From positions 1,240,001 to 1,304,000 of the forward strand of contig CBDHHN010000004.1 of the NCBI GenBank assembly GCA_965263455.1: a stretch of DNA of 64,000 nt. Reading direction: 5' to 3'. The DNA comes from CADEDH01 sp965263455. Lineage in GTDB: Bacteria > Actinomycetota > Acidimicrobiia > Acidimicrobiales > SZUA-35. The notes beneath the pieces are model-generated. The model saw only the letters and a program-made list of their open reading frames with translations. It was not told where the DNA came from and did no database searches. A program made the position numbers and the translations under genes. Position 1 is the first letter of the stretch; each line of letters starts with the position of its first letter. Positions 41,867-49,162 of this stretch are shown piece by piece.

Positions 41867-43123
41867 TCAGCTCTGGCGCTGGGTCCCGACCGACAGATCC
41901 TTGAACGGGCTGGTGGTGTCGATCCCGGGCTCCTTGGGCAGACCGAGGACCCGCTCTCCCATGATGTTGCGCAGCACCTGGTCGGAGCCGCCGGCGATGG
42001 CCATGGCCGGCATGCCGAGCACGTAGCCGGCCCAGGAGAAGGTGCCCCATTCGCCGGTGTCGGCGGTGAGCCGCGGGCCGAGCACGGTCGACACCAGGGC
42101 CACCGTGCGCCGCATGTTCTCGGTCAGGGCCAGCTTGGCTCCCGACATCTCCGGACCCGGCAGCTGGCCCTGCTTCATGCGGGCGATGGCCCGCTGGTTG
42201 GTGTACTGGAGGACCTTGCCCCCGATGTACACGTCCATGAGTTGTTGACGGACGACCGGGTCCTGGTCGAGGCCGAAGTGGCGGACCATCTCCTTGAGCC
42301 GGGTGAAGCCTCCGCCACCGGAGCCGCCGCCGATGGAGGCCCGCTCGTTCATGAGGGTGGTGAGGGCCACCCGCCACCCGTCGTTGACCTCCCCCAGGCG
42401 GTGGCTGTCCGGGATGCGGACCTCGTTGAAGAACACCTCGTTGAAGGCCGCCCCACCCGTCATCTGGCGCAGGGGTCGGATCTCGACCCCCGGGGCCTTC
42501 ATGTCGACGATGAAGCCGGTGAGACCCTTGTGCTTGGGCAGGTCGGGATCGGTGCGGGCGATGACCTCGCCGATGTCGGAGTAGTGGGCGCCCGATGTCC
42601 ACACCTTCTGGCCGGTGAGGATCCACTCGTCGCCGTCCCGGTCGGCCTTCATCTGGAGACTGGCCAGGTCGGAGCCGGCACCGGGTTCGGAGAACAGCTG
42701 ACAGCCGACGATGTCGCCCCGATACATGCGGGGCAGGACCTCGGCCGCCACCTCGGGGACGGCGTGGTCGAGGATGGTGGGGGCCACCATGCCCAGCCCG
42801 ATGCCGAAGAAGCCCTGGTCGGGAACGTCGTAGCGGGCCTCGAGCTCGTTGTAGGCCCGCTCGTGGCTGCGGGACAGGCCTCGACCCCCCAGCTCGACCG
42901 GGCCAGTGATCCAACCGAAACCGGCGTCGTATTTGGTGGCCCGCCACTCCTGGGCCCTGGCCAGCTCGACCCGCTCCTTGTCCCGGTCGACCTCTTCGAA
43001 CAACGAGGCGTCGTCCGAGCCCTCGCCCCAGACGAAGGCCCGGGCCTCGGCCTTGAGGCCGGCGTGGCCGTCCAGAAAGGCCGTGGCCTCGGCGGTGAAG
43101 TCCTCGATCGAGATGTCGGTCAT
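41867..43123 (-). CDS. Acyl-CoA dehydrogenase (FadE type)
   Basis: A 418-residue flavoenzyme for the first step of acyl-CoA oxidation. Seen are YDAGFGWITGPVELGGRGLSRSHERAY, VGCQLFSEPGAGSDLASLQMKADRDGDEWILTGQKVWTSGAHYSDIG (the FAD-binding signature) and GGSDQVLRNIMGERVLGLPKEP at the C terminus, a common actinobacterial steroid/lipid FadE ending. The -10-like TACGGT at 43158-43163 gives a leader of about 27 bases with GAAGGGC as a weak Shine-Dalgarno. It is divergent from the selenoprotein gene. Confidence 0.92.
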   Translation of the reverse strand: MTDISIEDFTAEATAFLDGHAGLKAEARAFVWGEGSDDASLFEEVDRDKERVELARAQEWRATKYDAGFGWITGPVELGGRGLSRSHERAYNELEARYDVPDQGFFGIGLGMVAPTILDHAVPEVAAEVLPRMYRGDIVGCQLFSEPGAGSDLASLQMKADRDGDEWILTGQKVWTSGAHYSDIGEVIARTDPDLPKHKGLTGFIVDMKAPGVEIRPLRQMTGGAAFNEVFFNEVRIPDSHRLGEVNDGWRVALTTLMNERASIGGGSGGGGFTRLKEMVRHFGLDQDPVVRQQLMDVYIGGKVLQYTNQRAIARMKQGQLPGPEMSGAKLALTENMRRTVALVSTVLGPRLTADTGEWGTFSWAGYVLGMPAMAIAGGSDQVLRNIMGERVLGLPKEPGIDTTSPFKDLSVGTQRQS

Positions 43124-43217
43124 GCTCGCTGCCCTTCGGGTCCGTCGGTCGGTCCCAACCGTACCCTCGGCCCCGGAGCCGGTTCGAACTGCCGGGGACG
43201 GGTCGGCGCCACCCGAC

Positions 43218-43223
43218 TACCGT
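43218..43223 (+). promoter_or_regulatory. Candidate -10 (TACCGT) of the selenoprotein gene
   Basis: TACCGT lies 51 bases before ATG 43275, giving a leader of about 45 bases that starts at the hairpin described next. Confidence 0.4.
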
Positions 43224-43227
43224 GGTT

Positions 43228-43264
43228 CACGGGCCCGACACCGAGGGTCGAGACCGGGCCCGTG
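43228..43264 (+). promoter_or_regulatory. Leader hairpin abutting the ribosome binding site of the selenoprotein gene
   Basis: CACGGGCCCG (43228-43237) is perfectly complementary to CGGGCCCGTG (43255-43264), with a 17-base loop. The last stem base is the first G of the GAGGAG Shine-Dalgarno (43264-43269). The hairpin could modulate translation or mRNA stability. Confidence 0.65.
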
Positions 43265-43274
43265 AGGAGCGACC

Positions 43275-43787
43275 ATGCCGCTGAAGCTCGACGTCGGGGA
43301 CATCTTCCCCGACCAACGCCTGCTCGACGACACCGGGGCCGAGGTGTCGATCAGTGAGGTGGCCCAAGGGCAACCGTTGTTCCTGGCCCTGTTCCGGGGG
43401 CCCTGGTGACCCAAGTGTCAGCTGCAGCTGCGAGAGCTGGTCGAGTTCTCCTCATCAACCAAGGTCGCCTACCAACGGGTTGCCGCCCTCTCCGTCGATC
43501 CACCCCGGGTGCTCGAAGCGTTCAAGGCCGGCCTCGGAGCCCGGTTCCCGTTCCTCAGTGACGAGGACCGCGCCCTGACCAACACCCTGGGCATCAGCGA
43601 GTCGACCGACACCAGGCACGGGCCCCTGCCGGTGCCGTTCACCTTCGCCCTCCTACCCGACCTGACCATCCACCGGATCTGGAACGGCTGGTACTTCGTC
43701 GGTCGCCCCACGCCCGAGCAGTTGCGCCAGGCGGCCCGGGAGCTGACCGACCTGACACGGCCCGACCTCGACTTCCGGGGCGACTAG
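43275..43787 (+). CDS. Peroxiredoxin-like (AhpC/TSA) probable selenoprotein, Sec at codon 45 (TGA)
   Basis: The frame has 170 residues if TGA 43407-43409 is read as Sec. Before it: LDVGDIFPDQRLLDDTGAEV and PLFLALFRGPW; after it: PKCQLQLRELVEFSS, VAYQRVAALSVDPPRVLEAFKAGLGARFPFLSD and FTFALLPDLTIHRIWNGWYFVGRPT. The site reads W-U-P-K-C where relatives have W-C-P-x-C, so the catalytic Cys is replaced by the TGA codon (UxxC). Reading frame, composition and fold continue unchanged to a normal stop. GAGGAG precedes the ATG. It probably reduces peroxides or disulfides in the cytosol. The alternative is a nonsense mutation or sequencing error. Confidence 0.85.
43407..43409 (+). other. In-frame TGA at the catalytic Cys position (probable Sec codon)
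   Basis: Codon 45 of the peroxiredoxin-like gene. Downstream bases can form a stem-loop: GACC 43408-43411 with GGTC 43439-43442, and AGCT 43420-43423 with AGCT 43435-43438. This is the distance range of bacterial SECIS elements. The hairpin is judged by eye only. Confidence 0.75.
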
Positions 43788-43799
43788 CCAAGCGGGGCC

Positions 43800-43829
43800 G
43801 AGCGGCCGGTCGACAGTGGCCGGCCGCTC
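43800..43829 (+). terminator. Perfect 10-bp hairpin between the selenoprotein and RdhA-like genes
   Basis: GAGCGGCCGG (43800-43809) pairs fully with CCGGCCGCTC (43820-43829) over a 10-base loop. No T-run follows, as is common for GC-rich actinobacterial terminators. It may end or attenuate transcription before the RdhA-like gene at 43865. Confidence 0.6.
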
Positions 43830-43864
43830 GGGGGAGACTCGGACCCCACCGTCGAGGAGGGTCC

Positions 43865-45979
43865 ATGCGTCTGTTCTCCAACCGTCGGCGGCCGGCGGCC
43901 GCAGGCCCACTCCCGGCCGAGCGGCTCCCCCGGCTCCCGTCGGCGGCCCCGCCGATCCCGAGCACCCTTCCGCCGGCACCGGTCGAGGAGCGACCCGGGC
44001 CTCGTTCCTTCACCCCGGCCGTGGCACCGGTGGCCGAGGTGTTCGCCGCCTGCCGGGTGGCCGAGGTGTCGCCCGCCACCGCGCCGGTGCCGTCGATCCA
44101 GGCCGCCCTCGACAACGTCAAGGGCTACTGCTTCTTCCTCGACGCCGATCTGGTCGGGGTGTGCGAGCTGACGCCCGAGCTGTGGTCGGGCGAGCCGGTG
44201 CCGGGCCACACCCACGCCGTGTCGATCCTGGTCGGTCACGGGCGACCGGTCCGGCCGGGCGAACCCGGGCACGACTGGTTGGCCGGTGGGGCCGGGGCCG
44301 TTGCCGGCCTGCGAGCCATGGAGATCGCCACCGTCGTCGCCCGCTACCTCGGCACACTCGGCCACGCCGCCTCCGCCCACGTCACCCTGCCCGCCACGGT
44401 CGACCGGTCGCCGGGCCTGCCGCCGACCTCCGACGTCCACGATCTGGCGGTGGCGGTGGCGGCGGGCACACTCGAGGCCCGGGGCCGCCGGTTGGGCCAT
44501 CCCCTGATCCCGGACGGGTTCGCGGTGGCAACCATCACCACCGACCTCTCCCTCCCCGCCGACGGGCCGCTGGGACCCAGGAGCCGGTTCGACGACGCCG
44601 CCCTCGGCCTCCGCCACCTGCTCGGGGTCGGCGGCACCCGGCCCGGCTGGCGTCGCCTCACCGGCCGCCATCGGCCCTGGCACCTCGGCCGCTATCCGAT
44701 GGAGAAGGTGCGCCGGGTCGATGAGCCGACGACCCTGATCCTGGAGGACGAGGTGCAGCGGGTACCGGCCCGCCACAACTTCTTCGTCCGGGCCCGGGCC
44801 GGCGACCTCGGGGCCCGGCCCCGGCGGGAGGTGGCCCGGTTCATCCCCAAGGCCCCCCACGGCATGGCCACCTCCGACATGCTCAACCGCCTCGTCCCCC
44901 TCCAACACGGCGAGACGGCACCCGACATCGCCCCCGGCACCGACGACCCCGACACCAACGCCGACGCGGTCAAGGCCCTGGGCCACTTCCTCGGTGCCGA
45001 CATGACCGGCGTGTGCGTCGCCCCGGCCTACGCCTGGTACTCCCACCATCCCGACGGGACCGAGATCGAGCCCCGCCATCGCAACGCCATCGTGTTCGTC
45101 CTCGACCAGGGCTACGAGACCATGGAGGGCGCGTCGGGCGACGACTGGATCAGCGGGGCCCAGTCGATGCGGGCCTACCTCCGGGCCTCGATGATCGCCT
45201 GCACCCTGGCCACCCACCTCCGGTCCCTGGGGTGGTCGGCCCAGGCCCACACCGCCCGCCTGGACGAGGTCAACCACATCCCCCTGCTGCTGCAGGCCGG
45301 CATCGGTGAGCTGTCCCGCATCGGCGAGCTTGTGCTGAACCCCTTCGTCGGGCCCCGGTTCAAGTCGGGGGTGGTGACCACCGACCTGCCCCTCACCCCG
45401 GACCGGCCCATCGACTTCGGCCTCCAGGACTTCTGCACCAACTGCACCAAGTGCGCCCGCGAATGCCCGTGCGGGGCCATCCGGTCGGGACCCAAGACGA
45501 TGTTCAACGGCTACGAGATGTGGAAGCCCGACGTCGACCGGTGTGCCCGCTACCGCATCACCAACATGCGCGGCTCGGCCTGCGGTCGGTGCATGAAGAC
45601 CTGCCCCTACAACGTCGAGGGCATCCTGGCCGAGCGCCCCTTCCAGTGGGCGGCGATGCGGCTCCCCTTCACCCGGCCCTGGATCGCCCGCCTCGACGAT
45701 CGGGTGGGTCGGGGCGCCATCAACCCGGTGAAGAAGTGGTGGCTCGACATCGAGATGATCGACGGCACGCCGGTGGCCCCGCCCAAGGGGGCCAACACCC
45801 GGGGCCTCCAACTCGACCGCAAGCCCCGGGACGAGGGCGGATTCGCCCTGTTTCCGCCCGATCTGGGACCGGCCGGAGCCGACGGCATGGCCCCCCATCC
45901 GATCGACCGGGAGGCCGGGGTGGCGGCGGCCGCCGCCGCCGAGCGACCGGACCAGGCCCGGACCCGTCGAGGGCGCTGA
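43865..45979 (+). CDS. Reductive-dehalogenase-like protein (RdhA family, non-Tat, two [4Fe-4S] motifs)
   Basis: A 704-residue protein. Clusters: Cys524-x2-Cys527-x2-Cys530-x3-Cys534-Pro, and Cys560-x12-Cys573-x2-Cys576-x3-Cys580-Pro, as in RdhA. The preceding domain (VKALGHFLGADMTGVC, WISGAQSMRAYLRASMIACTLATHLRSLGWSAQAHT, LLLQAGIGELSRIGELVLNPFVGPRFKSGVVTTDLPL) matches the corrinoid-binding nitroreductase-like core. The N-terminal half repeats this pattern in degenerate form, as in the catabolic NpRdhA type (~700 aa), and there is no Tat signal or RdhB neighbour. It is probably a cytosolic B12-dependent reductase; the halogenated substrate is unproven. GAGGAGG precedes the ATG. Confidence 0.85.
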   Translation: MRLFSNRRRPAAAGPLPAERLPRLPSAAPPIPSTLPPAPVEERPGPRSFTPAVAPVAEVFAACRVAEVSPATAPVPSIQAALDNVKGYCFFLDADLVGVCELTPELWSGEPVPGHTHAVSILVGHGRPVRPGEPGHDWLAGGAGAVAGLRAMEIATVVARYLGTLGHAASAHVTLPATVDRSPGLPPTSDVHDLAVAVAAGTLEARGRRLGHPLIPDGFAVATITTDLSLPADGPLGPRSRFDDAALGLRHLLGVGGTRPGWRRLTGRHRPWHLGRYPMEKVRRVDEPTTLILEDEVQRVPARHNFFVRARAGDLGARPRREVARFIPKAPHGMATSDMLNRLVPLQHGETAPDIAPGTDDPDTNADAVKALGHFLGADMTGVCVAPAYAWYSHHPDGTEIEPRHRNAIVFVLDQGYETMEGASGDDWISGAQSMRAYLRASMIACTLATHLRSLGWSAQAHTARLDEVNHIPLLLQAGIGELSRIGELVLNPFVGPRFKSGVVTTDLPLTPDRPIDFGLQDFCTNCTKCARECPCGAIRSGPKTMFNGYEMWKPDVDRCARYRITNMRGSACGRCMKTCPYNVEGILAERPFQWAAMRLPFTRPWIARLDDRVGRGAINPVKKWWLDIEMIDGTPVAPPKGANTRGLQLDRKPRDEGGFALFPPDLGPAGADGMAPHPIDREAGVAAAAAAERPDQARTRRGR

Positions 45980-46037
45980 CCAGGGGCGATACCCGATCAG
46001 GGAGGACAAGCACACCTATCCACGACTAACGTTCATA

Positions 46038-46058
46038 ACTGAACCAGAACTGTTCAGT
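46038..46058. promoter_or_regulatory. Perfect 7-7-7 palindrome, candidate operator
   Basis: ACTGAAC, seven bases, GTTCAGT, inside an AT-richer island between the RdhA-like and AhpD-like genes. It lies just downstream of TAACGT (46027-46032), a possible -10, so a repressor bound here would block initiation. It looks like a TetR/MarR-type operator; the regulator is not known. Confidence 0.6.
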
Positions 46059-46108
46059 CCTGTACCTCGGAGCGTCCGCCGTGACGACCCGCGATCGAGG
46101 AGGGTGAC

Positions 46109-47356
46109 ATGGCAACGACGTTGGCCGAACTACTGCGTGACGAGCGCATCGACTGGGACGAGTTGCATCGCCGCTACGACCCGGTCCTGTCGATGGTCGA
46201 CGTGCTGATCGGGGTCGTCCCCAACTGCGATCGCTACCTCGAGATCTGGCCGCCGGGCTTCCGGACCTACAACCTCATGGTGCCCAACTTCTTGAACCTG
46301 CCGGCGTCCCTGGCCGGTCTCCGGGCCCCCAAGGACCTCATGGGTCTGGCCATGTACGCCTCGTCCCGGGCCGCCGAGTGCGCCTACTGCTCGGCCCACA
46401 CGTGCTCGTTCGCCCTGCGCCGGGGGTCGACGGCCGAGGCGGTCACCGGCGAGGCCCGGTCCGAGACCGAGGCCGCGGTGGTGGCCGTGGCCGAATCGCT
46501 GTCGACGATGCCCCACCACTACAACCCGGAGTCCGGGGCCGAGCTGCGCAACCAGTTGGGCGACGCCCGAGCCGAGTGGGTGGTCATGAGCGTGGCCATG
46601 ATGGGCTTCCTCAACAAGTTCATGGACGGCTTCGGGGTCGAGTTGGAGGCATCGTCGATCAACGACGTGGCCGAGCTGATCGAGCCCACCGGCTGGTCGG
46701 TGGGCCAGCACGCCTGGGCCGAGCCCGAGCTGGAGCGTGAACCGGCCAAGGGTGGGCCGCCCGTCGACTCGCTGCTCACCCTGCTCCGGGTGGCCCGCAA
46801 GGCACCGGGGGCCGTTCGCCTGGACCGCCAGTGGCATGGCTCGCTACCCAAGGAACCGGCCGCGATCCGGACCCATGTGGGTGAGGCCGTGGGGTGGGAC
46901 GAGCCGCTGCTCACGGCCATGGCCCACAGCAAGCCCCGCCGGGCCCTGGCCGCCATGCTCCACCACAACCTCGACCCCGAGCAGTCGGAGTTGGGGATCG
47001 GGACCAAGGCCCTGGTGGGGCTGGTGTTCGCCCAGCACGCCGGCAACGAGCACCTGGCCGAGCGGGCCCGCATCCTGGCCGGCCACCACGGCGTCAACCC
47101 GGCCGCCCTGGCGGTGGCCGAGGCCGGCACCGACCCGGCGGCCGCCACCGCGGCCAACGGCGGCCTGGACGAGACCACGGCCACCGCCCTGGCGCTGGCC
47201 CGGGCCGCCAGTCCCAGCCCGGCCGTGGTCGAGCCCGACCTGCTGGATCGGGTGTCGGCGGCGCTGACGCCGGCTCAGGCGGTCGAGACCGTGGTCTGGC
47301 TGTCGGTCAACCAGCTGCTCCACCGGCTGACCCTGTGGTACCGCCTGGTGGGGTGA
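46109..47356 (+). CDS. AhpD/carboxymuconolactone decarboxylase-like protein
   Basis: A 415-residue all-helical protein. The N-terminal half has the alkylhydroperoxidase-like motif SSRAAECAYCSAHTCSFALRRG (CxxC plus His). The C-terminal half (ALVGLVFAQHAGNEHLAERARIL) looks like a second, Cys-less copy. AhpD proteins relay electrons to peroxiredoxins through CxxC, and a peroxiredoxin-like selenoprotein lies two genes upstream. GAGGAGGG lies a few bases before ATG 46109. The TANNNT element at 46027-46032 and the palindrome lie in the 129-base gap upstream. Confidence 0.8.
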   Translation: MATTLAELLRDERIDWDELHRRYDPVLSMVDVLIGVVPNCDRYLEIWPPGFRTYNLMVPNFLNLPASLAGLRAPKDLMGLAMYASSRAAECAYCSAHTCSFALRRGSTAEAVTGEARSETEAAVVAVAESLSTMPHHYNPESGAELRNQLGDARAEWVVMSVAMMGFLNKFMDGFGVELEASSINDVAELIEPTGWSVGQHAWAEPELEREPAKGGPPVDSLLTLLRVARKAPGAVRLDRQWHGSLPKEPAAIRTHVGEAVGWDEPLLTAMAHSKPRRALAAMLHHNLDPEQSELGIGTKALVGLVFAQHAGNEHLAERARILAGHHGVNPAALAVAEAGTDPAAATAANGGLDETTATALALARAASPSPAVVEPDLLDRVSAALTPAQAVETVVWLSVNQLLHRLTLWYRLVG

Positions 47357-47360
47357 TCGC

Positions 47361-49121
47361 TCACCGGCGGCCCTTGGCCCCCTTGGCCTCCTTGGCCGCC
47401 CGCTTCTGGATGTTGGCCCACTCGTCGCGCAGACCGACGGTCCGGTGGAACACGGTCGGGTCGTCGAGGTCGGCGGCGAAGTAGCCGAGACGCTCGAACT
47501 GCACCACCTGGCCCGCCGCCACCTCGGCCAGGGCCGGTTCCAACCTGACCCCGGTCAGGGTCTCCCGGGCCGAGCGGTTGAGCGACGCCAACGGGTCGGC
47601 CCCGTCGGCACCGGGATGGGGGTCGGTGAAGAGCCGGTCGTAGAGGTGGACGGTGCCGGTGACGGCCGTATCGGCGGCCACCCAGTGGATGGTCGACTTC
47701 ACCTTCCGCCCGTCGGGGGTCGAGCCCCCCTCGCTCTCGGGGTCGTAGGTGGCGTGGACCTCGATCACGTTGCCCTCGTCGTCGGTCACGGCGTCGGTGG
47801 CGGTCACGTAGAACCCGGCCCGCAATCGAACCTCGCGTCCCGGGGTGAGCCGGTAGTACTTGGGCGGCGGGTCGAGCTTGAAGTCGTCGGACTCGATCCA
47901 CAGCTCACCGCCGAACGGCACGTCCCGGGTCCCGGCCTCGGGGTCCTCGGGGTTGTTGACGGCGGGCACGGTCAGGGTCTTGCCGTCGGGCCAGTTGGTG
48001 ATGACCAGCTTCACCGGCCGGAGCACGGCCATGCGGCGCAGGGCGGTGCGGTTGAGTTCGGTCCGCACGAACGACTCGAGCAGCTCGATCTCCACCGTCG
48101 AGTTGGTGCGGGCCACCCCGACGTGGGCCACGAAGTCCCGGATGGCCGACGGCGGATAGCCCCGGCGCCGCAGCCCCCGCAACGTGGGCATGCGGGGGTC
48201 GTCCCAACCGTCGACCAGGCCCTCCTCGACCAGGTGCCGGAGCCGACGCTTGGACGTCACGGTGTGGGTCAGCTCCAGGCGGGCGAACTCGGTCTGCTCC
48301 GGCTGATCGGCCGGCAGGTCGAGCTGGGACAGGCACCAGTCGTACAGGGCCCGATGGTCGCTGAACTCGAGCGAACACAGGGAGTGGGTGACGCCCTCGA
48401 CGGCGTCGGACTGTCCGTGGGCCCAGTCGTACATCGGGTAGAGGCACCACTCGTCGCCGGTCCGCTGATGGTGGGCCCGCCGGATCCGGTACAGCACCGG
48501 ATCCCGGAGCCACATGTTCTCGGCCTGCATGTCGATCCTGGCCCGGAGGACCCGGGCCCCGTCGGGGAACTCGCCGGCCCGCATCCGCCGGAACAGGTCG
48601 AGGTTCTCCTCGACCGGGCGGTCCCGGTACGGGCTCTCGACGCCGGGGCGACCGAAGCCTCCCCGCTGCTCGGAGATGGTGTCGCCGTCCTGGTCGTCGA
48701 CGTAGGCCAGGCCCTTGGTGATGAGATCCTCGGCCCAGGTGTAGAGCTGCTCGAAGTAGTCGGAGGCGTACTTGGGCTCGTCCGACGACTGGTATCCGAG
48801 CCAGGCCAGGTCGTCGATGATGGCCTCGACGTAGGTCTGGTCCTCGGTCTCGGGGTTGGTGTCGTCGAACCGCAGATTGCAGATGCCGCCGAACTCCTGG
48901 GCGATCCCGAAGTTCAGGACGATCGCCTTGGCGTGGCCGATGTGGAGGTACCCGTTGGGCTCCGGGGGGAACCGGGTCTGGACCCGGCCCCCGAACCGGC
49001 CGCTGGCCGTGTCGTCGGCCACTTTGGCCCGGATGAAGTCGGCCTGGGCCCCGGAGCGGTCGTCGTCGTCGGGCGCGGTCTCGCCGGGTGCTCCGGTGGC
49101 CGGGGGCGGGGTCGTAGTCAC
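47361..49121 (-). CDS. glnS: Glutaminyl-tRNA synthetase
   Basis: A 586-residue class I synthetase that charges tRNA-Gln directly. It has the HIGH motif HIGHAKA (60-66), the FPPEPNGYL entry and NLRFDDTNPETED segment, and the KMSKS-equivalent VTSKRRLRHLVEEG. C-terminal anticodon-binding barrels follow (WIESDDFKLDPPPKYYRLTPGREVRLR). Most actinobacteria instead use Glu-tRNA-Gln amidation, so glnS is notable. GTG 49121 is fixed by TATTTT six bases upstream; the longer open frame upstream belongs to other sequence. Confidence 0.95.
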   Translation of the reverse strand: MTTTPPPATGAPGETAPDDDDRSGAQADFIRAKVADDTASGRFGGRVQTRFPPEPNGYLHIGHAKAIVLNFGIAQEFGGICNLRFDDTNPETEDQTYVEAIIDDLAWLGYQSSDEPKYASDYFEQLYTWAEDLITKGLAYVDDQDGDTISEQRGGFGRPGVESPYRDRPVEENLDLFRRMRAGEFPDGARVLRARIDMQAENMWLRDPVLYRIRRAHHQRTGDEWCLYPMYDWAHGQSDAVEGVTHSLCSLEFSDHRALYDWCLSQLDLPADQPEQTEFARLELTHTVTSKRRLRHLVEEGLVDGWDDPRMPTLRGLRRRGYPPSAIRDFVAHVGVARTNSTVEIELLESFVRTELNRTALRRMAVLRPVKLVITNWPDGKTLTVPAVNNPEDPEAGTRDVPFGGELWIESDDFKLDPPPKYYRLTPGREVRLRAGFYVTATDAVTDDEGNVIEVHATYDPESEGGSTPDGRKVKSTIHWVAADTAVTGTVHLYDRLFTDPHPGADGADPLASLNRSARETLTGVRLEPALAEVAAGQVVQFERLGYFAADLDDPTVFHRTVGLRDEWANIQKRAAKEAKGAKGRR

Positions 49122-49127
49122 CCCACG

Positions 49128-49133
49128 AAAATA
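49128..49133 (-). promoter_or_regulatory. -10 element (TATTTT) of glnS
   Basis: On the minus strand TATTTT ends 6 bases before the GTG start at 49121. It is one of very few AT-only hexamers in the region. Confidence 0.65.
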
Positions 49134-49162
49134 GCCGTCCTCGGGCCGTCGACCGACCCGTT

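Noticed and set aside
43407..43409. Interpretation of the in-frame TGA as a simple pseudogene mutation or Trp codon
   Set aside because: The frame is otherwise intact with a good ribosome binding site, and TGA is at the exact catalytic Cys. The adjacent Trp is encoded by TGG and no other in-frame TGA occurs in the gene, so Sec is the better reading. A single-base error cannot be excluded without reads.
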